A stretch of 34,478 nt of DNA from Palsa-459 sp035937595 (GTDB taxonomy: Bacteria; Actinomycetota; Acidimicrobiia; Acidimicrobiales; RAAP-2), in contig DASZHS010000022.1 of assembly GCA_035937595.1 (NCBI GenBank), positions 1 through 34,478 on the forward strand, in the 5' to 3' direction. The notes beneath the pieces were generated by a model that saw nothing but the letters and a program-made list of their open reading frames with translations, was not told the DNA's origin and did no database searches. Each line of letters begins with the position of its first letter. Within the stretch, counting starts at the first letter, position 1. A program made the translations under genes and the position numbers. This document shows, in pieces, positions 29,447 to 34,478 of the stretch.

Positions 29447-31594
29447 TCACGGTCTCGTGGCCGGGCGAGTGGTGCTCGTCGTGCTGGTGCCCGTGGTCGA
29501 GGTGTGCGCCGTCGCACGGTGGACGCTCGGCAGGCGGAGCGGCCCCACGGGGTGCTGCACGAGGTAGTCGAACGTCTGGGCGACGACGGGGGCCGCCGCG
29601 TCGGCGCCGTAGCCGCCGTGGGCGATCACGCAGAGCACGACGTAGCGGGGGTGGCCGACCGGCCCGAACCCCACGAACCAGCTGTTGGGCTCCTGGCCCT
29701 TCACGATCGAGGCGGTGCCCGTCTTGCCGGCGATCGGGAATGCGGCGAGGTTGAAGTTCGCGTACTGGTGGAACGTGGCGTACGCGGTCCCGTGCGGGTT
29801 GTTGACGGCGCCGAGGAGCCCCTGGAGGATGGGGTCGCGCACCGACGGCGGCAGCGAGACGGTGCCCGCGAGCTTGGGCATGTAGCGCTGGACGACGTGC
29901 CCCGAGGACGAGACGATGGCCGCGGCGACTTCGGGGGTGAAGCGCTTGCCGCCGTTCGCGAAGGTCGCGTAGGCGTTCGCGAGCCCGATCGGGGTCAGCA
30001 CCGTCCCGCCCTGGCCGAACGCCATCTCGATGTTGTCGCCCGTGTACCACTGCCAGTTCGGGAAGCACGTCGGGCTCGGGCACGCCTTGTGTTCGGCGAT
30101 CCGGACCTTGGGGCTGTCGACGATGCTGGCGGACTCGTAGGGCAGGTCGACGCCGGTGGGCGCGGCGAGCCCGTAGGCGGCGGCCACGTCCTGGATGGGG
30201 GTCTCGCCGTAGCGGTAGTGCGGGAGGTTCGTGTAGGCGTTCCAGAACTGGTAGCCGAGGTTGTAGAAGTAGTAGTCCGAGGACTCGGTGAGCGCGAGCG
30301 GCAGGTTGACGAACCCGAGGCCGGTCTTCTCGTCGTCGGTGAACGAGCAGGCGCTCGTCGTCACGCGACAGTTCGGGATCACGAACTTGCCGGTGTCGTC
30401 GACGTACTGGTTGGGCGAGATGAGGTGGTCCTGCATCGCGGCGGTCGCCGTCACGAGCTTGAACGTCGATCCCGGGATGTACAGGCCCGCCGTCACGTTG
30501 TTGTTGAGCGCCGACGAGTTCAGCAGCGCGTTGTAGTTCGCCTGGGAGATGCCGCCCTTCCACACGTCGAGGTTGTAGGACGGGAAGCTCGCCATGGCGA
30601 GCACGTGGCCGTTGCGCGGGTCGAGCACGATGGCCGCGCCGTTCGGCGCCGAGGGGTACCGGCCCGAGCGCGGGTCGATCGTGGCGCGGACGCGGTAGAT
30701 GTCCTGGGCGAGGGCGTTCGACAGGAACGACTGCAGGGACGCGTCGAGGTTGAGCACGACGGTGTCACCGACGGTCGGCAGGTTGTTCTGGACCACCTGC
30801 ACCGGGTCGCCGTTCGCGTCGACCTGGATCACCTGGGTGCCGTCCTTGCCCTTCAGGTACGGCTCGTAGTACGCCTCGATCCCGTCCTTGCCGACGATCG
30901 AGTTCATCGAGTAGCCCTTGGACGCGAGCACGGCGTACTGCTGGGCGGTGATCGGCCCCACGTAGCCGAGCAGCTGGGGCGCCAGGTCGCCGCCGGCCGG
31001 GTAGGTGCGCTCGGTGAGCGTCTCGACCGAGACGCCGGGGAACATCGCGCGGTGCGTCTCGAGGTAGATGATCACCTTCGTCGGGGTGTCCGTGAGTATC
31101 GGGACGGGCTGGTAGGGGTCGTACTGCTGGTTGTTGAGCGCGTTCGAGACGGCGGCGGGCGGCAGCCCCGCGAGGGCCGCGACGCGCCCGATGAGCCCGG
31201 GCACCGAGTCCGCCTGGAGCCGCGAGAGCACGAGCTCTTGGTGGAAGGTGTTGGCGACCAGCTTGGTCCCCTGACGCGAGACGATCTCGCCGCGCGGCGC
31301 GGGGACCGACACCGTGCGCAGGGTGTTGAGCTGCACGGTCGCCGCGGCCGCGGCGTGGTCCGCGAGCTGCAGGAACGCGAGGCGGACCCCCATGAACGCG
31401 AAGAGCACGGCGAAGACCGCGCCCACGACCCAGAGCCGCGCGACCGGGCGCGCCCCGACGTCCTCGGGGGCCGCGAGGGGGTTGGGGAGCGACGCGCGTC
31501 GCTCGGTGATCCGCACGCCGCGCGTGAGGCGGAACGACGGCCACGGGATCGAGGTCAGCCTCGGGAGGCCGCGCTGGCGCCAGCCCTTGCTCAC
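29447..31594 (-). CDS. mrdA: Penicillin-binding protein 2 (rod-shape transpeptidase)
   Basis: Cross-links peptidoglycan during cell elongation. The 715-residue protein has a ~50-residue cytoplasmic N-terminus, one membrane anchor (LWVVGAVFAVLFAFMGVRLAF, residues 54-74) and a PBP dimerisation domain (PAPRGEIVSRQGTKLVAN onward). The transpeptidase domain has the active-site Ser376 in GSTFK (375-379), an SxD motif ESSDYY (Ser438-Asp440, the PBP2-type variant of SxN) and KTGTAS (624-629). The end is a Thr/Ser-rich tail. The GTG at 31594 overlaps the mreD stop as GTGA. It follows mreBCD, the usual position. A rodA gene, the normal glycosyltransferase partner, does not follow here. Confidence 0.95.
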   Translation of the reverse strand: MSKGWRQRGLPRLTSIPWPSFRLTRGVRITERRASLPNPLAAPEDVGARPVARLWVVGAVFAVLFAFMGVRLAFLQLADHAAAAATVQLNTLRTVSVPAPRGEIVSRQGTKLVANTFHQELVLSRLQADSVPGLIGRVAALAGLPPAAVSNALNNQQYDPYQPVPILTDTPTKVIIYLETHRAMFPGVSVETLTERTYPAGGDLAPQLLGYVGPITAQQYAVLASKGYSMNSIVGKDGIEAYYEPYLKGKDGTQVIQVDANGDPVQVVQNNLPTVGDTVVLNLDASLQSFLSNALAQDIYRVRATIDPRSGRYPSAPNGAAIVLDPRNGHVLAMASFPSYNLDVWKGGISQANYNALLNSSALNNNVTAGLYIPGSTFKLVTATAAMQDHLISPNQYVDDTGKFVIPNCRVTTSACSFTDDEKTGLGFVNLPLALTESSDYYFYNLGYQFWNAYTNLPHYRYGETPIQDVAAAYGLAAPTGVDLPYESASIVDSPKVRIAEHKACPSPTCFPNWQWYTGDNIEMAFGQGGTVLTPIGLANAYATFANGGKRFTPEVAAAIVSSSGHVVQRYMPKLAGTVSLPPSVRDPILQGLLGAVNNPHGTAYATFHQYANFNLAAFPIAGKTGTASIVKGQEPNSWFVGFGPVGHPRYVVLCVIAHGGYGADAAAPVVAQTFDYLVQHPVGPLRLPSVHRATAHTSTTGTSTTSTTRPATRP

Positions 31595-32130
31595 ATCGCA
31601 CCTCGCACCGGCTCGAGCGAGCCGCGCAGCGGGTCCTCGGCGAGGAGCGGCCCGGTGAGGTGCATCATCGGGCGCACGAGCAGGGCGCACGCGGCCGCGT
31701 CGAGGAGGCAGACGACGAGCAGCGTCGTGGACAGATAGGAGCGGTGCCCGACCGCGACGCCGGCGACCGCGTAGAGGACCGGGGCCGCGAACCCGGACGC
31801 CGCGCCCAGCGAGGGCGCGACCCACCACTGCGAGCCGTGCAGGTCGCCGATGCCCTCCTCGCCGAGCCGCCCCATCGCGTAGCCGACGAGCACCCCGACG
31901 AACGCCGAGAGCCCGAAGGGCGTGGGCAGGAACAGGTCCGCCACGACGCCCCCCGCGAACCCGGCCGCCATCCCGGGCATCGCCCCCGCCGAGAGGCCCG
32001 CCGCCACCGGCAGGACCCAGAGCAGCTCGGGGTGGACGCCGGCGATCGAGAGCTCGTCGGCGATCGTCAGCTGGACGACGACGATCCCGAGCGCGATGCC
32101 TACGAGCCAGGCCCAGCGCGAGGCGGTCAC
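31591..32130 (-). CDS. mreD: Rod shape-determining protein MreD
   Basis: Integral membrane component of the elongation machinery. The 179-residue protein is almost wholly hydrophobic, with about five to six predicted helices, and contains the family-type GGVVADLFLPTPFGLSAFVG segment. MreD is poorly conserved; the assignment rests on topology, this segment and the position between mreC and mrdA. The start is a GTG at 32130 that overlaps the mreC stop as GTGA, and its stop overlaps mrdA in the same way, so the three are expected to be made in step. Confidence 0.9.
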   Translation of the reverse strand: MTASRWAWLVGIALGIVVVQLTIADELSIAGVHPELLWVLPVAAGLSAGAMPGMAAGFAGGVVADLFLPTPFGLSAFVGVLVGYAMGRLGEEGIGDLHGSQWWVAPSLGAASGFAAPVLYAVAGVAVGHRSYLSTTLLVVCLLDAAACALLVRPMMHLTGPLLAEDPLRGSLEPVRGAM

Positions 32131-32942
32131 GCGCCCGGCTCCCAGAGGACCACGTCGACGTAGGCGAGGTTCGAGAGGTTGGCGAGCGGGGTGACCGAGA
32201 TCGACTGCTGGGCGCCGCCGGTCCCAGAGAACGTCCCGACCACGGTCCCGACCGGGATCCCCGCGGGGAAGAGCCCGCCCTGCAGCCCGTTCGTGAAGAC
32301 GTGCTCGCCCACGTGCACCGGCGTCCCGGGCGCCACGAACTCCATCGCGAGGCTGTGCGAGGGGCCCTGGCCGTGCACGTAGGCCTGGCCGCCGACGCCG
32401 AAGGTGATGCCGACCGACTGGCTCGGGTCGGTGAGCAGCGTGACCGTCGAGCCGCCGGCGGTCGTGGCGGTCACGATGCCGACGAGGCCGCCGCCGCCGA
32501 CGACGGGCATCCCGGCGAGCACGCCCGCGTCCGTGCCCTTGTCGATCTCGATCGTCGCGGCGAAGTTGGACCGGTTCTGTGCCGTGCTCTGCGCCGTCAC
32601 CGTCGGCAGCGTGCCGACGAACGGCAGCTTCTTGAGCGCCATCACGTCGCCGAGCTGTCGCAGCTGGAACAGGTAGGCGATCTGCGCCTGGTGCAGCTGG
32701 TCGAGCTCCTTGGCGAGCACGTGGTTCTGGTTCACGACGTCGCCGTAGTTGAAGATGCCGGCCATGGACTCGCCGATGGGCTTGGTCACGCCGTGCACGA
32801 CGGACACGAACGGCGAGACGATCGCGCGAGCCACGCGTGAGGCCGTGTGGCGGAAGGGGCCACCGAGTGCGAGGAGCGTGAGCGAGGCCAAGAGCAGCAC
32901 CGAGAGGGTGACGAGACGTCGGCGTCCTCTGGGCTTCGCCAC
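32127..32942 (-). CDS. mreC: Rod shape-determining protein MreC
   Basis: Links the cytoplasmic MreB filaments to periplasmic wall enzymes. The 271-residue product has a basic start (AKPRGRRRLV), one membrane helix (TLSVLLLASLTLLALGG), a coiled-coil stretch (NQNHVLAKELDQLHQAQIAY) and the beta-domain with EIDKGTDAGVLAGMPVVG, GIVTATTAGGSTVTLLTDPS and GGLFPAGIPVGTVVGT. The GTG at 32942 has AGGGG five nt upstream. The gap to the mreB stop is 13 nt. Confidence 0.94.
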   Translation of the reverse strand: MAKPRGRRRLVTLSVLLLASLTLLALGGPFRHTASRVARAIVSPFVSVVHGVTKPIGESMAGIFNYGDVVNQNHVLAKELDQLHQAQIAYLFQLRQLGDVMALKKLPFVGTLPTVTAQSTAQNRSNFAATIEIDKGTDAGVLAGMPVVGGGGLVGIVTATTAGGSTVTLLTDPSQSVGITFGVGGQAYVHGQGPSHSLAMEFVAPGTPVHVGEHVFTNGLQGGLFPAGIPVGTVVGTFSGTGGAQQSISVTPLANLSNLAYVDVVLWEPGA

Positions 32943-32955
32943 GGCCGCCCCTGGG

Positions 32956-33987
<1,032 letters not shown>

Positions 33988-34033
33988 TGATGATGCGTCC
34001 TTTACTGCGCCGCCCCCAGCGCATCTGCGCGAC

Positions 34034-34062
34034 AGGCTACGGGAGTCGCACGCAACTGACAA
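34034..34062 (-). promoter_or_regulatory. Promoter of the mreB operon
   Basis: On the minus strand TTGTCA (34057-34062), exactly 17 nt, then TAGCCT (34034-34039). This is a good housekeeping-sigma promoter for an actinobacterium and would give a leader of roughly 40 nt before the mreB ATG. Confidence 0.65.
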
Positions 34063-34274
34063 GGCGGGTGGCACGACGGGCGTTCGTAAGCGTTCGATAA
34101 GCGTCGCGCGTGCATCGCGCGCGTCACGCCGCCTCGCCGTGCGTCACGCTCGCGTCGAGTTCGCGTCCGTCACCCGTGCGAAGCGCGTCCGCGCCCGGAC
34201 GTGTGCGCGGGTCGCCCGGGTCAGAGGTGTGCTGGCGGGCGGTGGCCCCGTCGCGGCGCGATCGACGCCGACGT
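34063..34274. other. Non-coding gap upstream of mreB
   Basis: No convincing gene is seen. It holds two close direct repeats (CGTTCGTAAG at 34081-34090 and CGTTCGATAAG at 34091-34101) and a short inverted repeat CGCGCG-TGCAT-CGCGCG just downstream (34105-34121). A 64-codon open frame on the minus strand is Arg-rich and low in complexity, and looks like a chance frame. Confidence 0.5.
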
Positions 34275-34478
34275 TCACGACGGCGTCGAACGGTCCTCGA
34301 TCTCGAAGAGGTGGTCAAGGACGTGCCACGCGATGCGACGGACCGCGTAGCGCAGCGGCCACCGTGCGGGCCGCTCCGGCGTCTCGGTCGTGTCGAGCAC
34401 CCCGAGGAAGCGCGCCCGGAGTGCGGCGATCGCGACGGGATCGCCGTCGGTCGCGGGCGCGCGCAGCCCGAGCCCCCG
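34275..34478 (-). CDS. C-terminal end of a DinB-like hypothetical protein (5' end outside window)
   Basis: The last 67 residues of a protein are visible, ending at a TGA at 34275-34277. The clearest segment is RYAVRRIAWHVLDHLFEIED, which resembles the C-terminal helix of DinB-like four-helix-bundle proteins that carry a metal-ligand His near this place (WHxLDH). The preceding PVAIAALRARFLGVLD and PARWPLRYA fit an all-helical fold. Without the rest of the gene the family cannot be fixed; I rely on the pattern only. It is transcribed toward mreB, with a 287-nt gap. Confidence 0.6.
   Translation of the reverse strand, partial: RGLGLRAPATDGDPVAIAALRARFLGVLDTTETPERPARWPLRYAVRRIAWHVLDHLFEIEDRSTPS

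Noticed and set aside
29447..31594. Degenerate PBP2 active site because SxN reads SSD
   Set aside because: PBP2-class enzymes, including that of E. coli, carry SxD at this position, and the Ser and Lys motifs are intact.
34081..34101. LexA/SOS box upstream of mreB
   Set aside because: The actinobacterial LexA site is an inverted repeat (TCGAAC-N4-GTTCGA). Here the GTTCG words are direct repeats, so it does not fit.
34124..34318. A 64-codon minus-strand gene upstream of mreB
   Set aside because: Arg-rich low-complexity product, no Shine-Dalgarno seen, and it overlaps the end of the better-supported partial DinB-like gene.

Overview
This is a gene-dense, very GC-rich stretch of bacterial chromosome made of housekeeping genes. 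All genes lie on the minus strand except two: the DAHP synthase gene and the HU gene. The gene orders nusA-infB, pyrH-frr-cdsA-dxr-rseP-ispG, radical SAM-DUF2344-RNase E/G-rplU-rpmA and mreBCD-PBP2, together with the class II DAHP synthase and apparently leaderless promoters of TANNNT type, point to an actinobacterium. Rod-shape genes and compact, heavily overlapping operons make Acidimicrobiia or a relative my best guess. That placement is inference from composition and gene order, not from a marker search.

Layout, read in the direction of transcription (right to left). (1) The 3' end of an unidentified DinB-like gene at the right edge (34275-34478), then the cell-shape operon mreB-mreC-mreD-mrdA (33987-29447). 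(2) A radical SAM protein, a DUF2344 protein and an RNase E/G (29417-25003), then rplU-rpmA (24909-24347). (3) An HU gene on the plus strand, separated from rpmA by a perfect 18-bp-stem bidirectional terminator. (4) obgE-proB-proA-moxR-vWA-histidine phosphatase (23769-17098), coupled by overlapping stops and starts. (5) A plus-strand DAHP synthase gene (15724-17091), convergent on the phosphatase gene with a 6-nt gap and divergent from nadD. (6) nadD, a small one-helix membrane protein and rsfS (15662-14392). (7) xerC, then rpsB-tsf-pyrH-frr-cdsA-dxr-rseP-ispG-proS (14294-3240). (8) rimP-nusA-infB (3108 to the left edge); infB runs off the window before its GTPase domain.

Functionally the window covers translation (IF-2, RimP, S2, EF-Ts, RRF, L21, L27, RsfS, ProS, Obg), transcription elongation (NusA), RNA processing (RNase E/G), envelope building (CdsA, the two MEP-pathway enzymes Dxr and IspG, MreBCD/PBP2), stress proteolysis (RseP), proline, aromatic and NAD biosynthesis, and chromosome handling (XerC, HU).

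I found no CRISPR array, prophage, insertion sequence, toxin-antitoxin pair or defence island, and no clearly new multi-gene system. The observations most worth checking are: a repeated leaderless-promoter pattern at six gene starts; an rsfS gene that seems to need a CTG start overlapping the upstream stop; an altered G4 nucleotide-specificity motif in Obg; a 15-bp minisatellite in the nusA tail; structured leaders before rimP-nusA and rpsB; and the uncharacterised MoxR/vWA/phosphatase module coupled to proBA.
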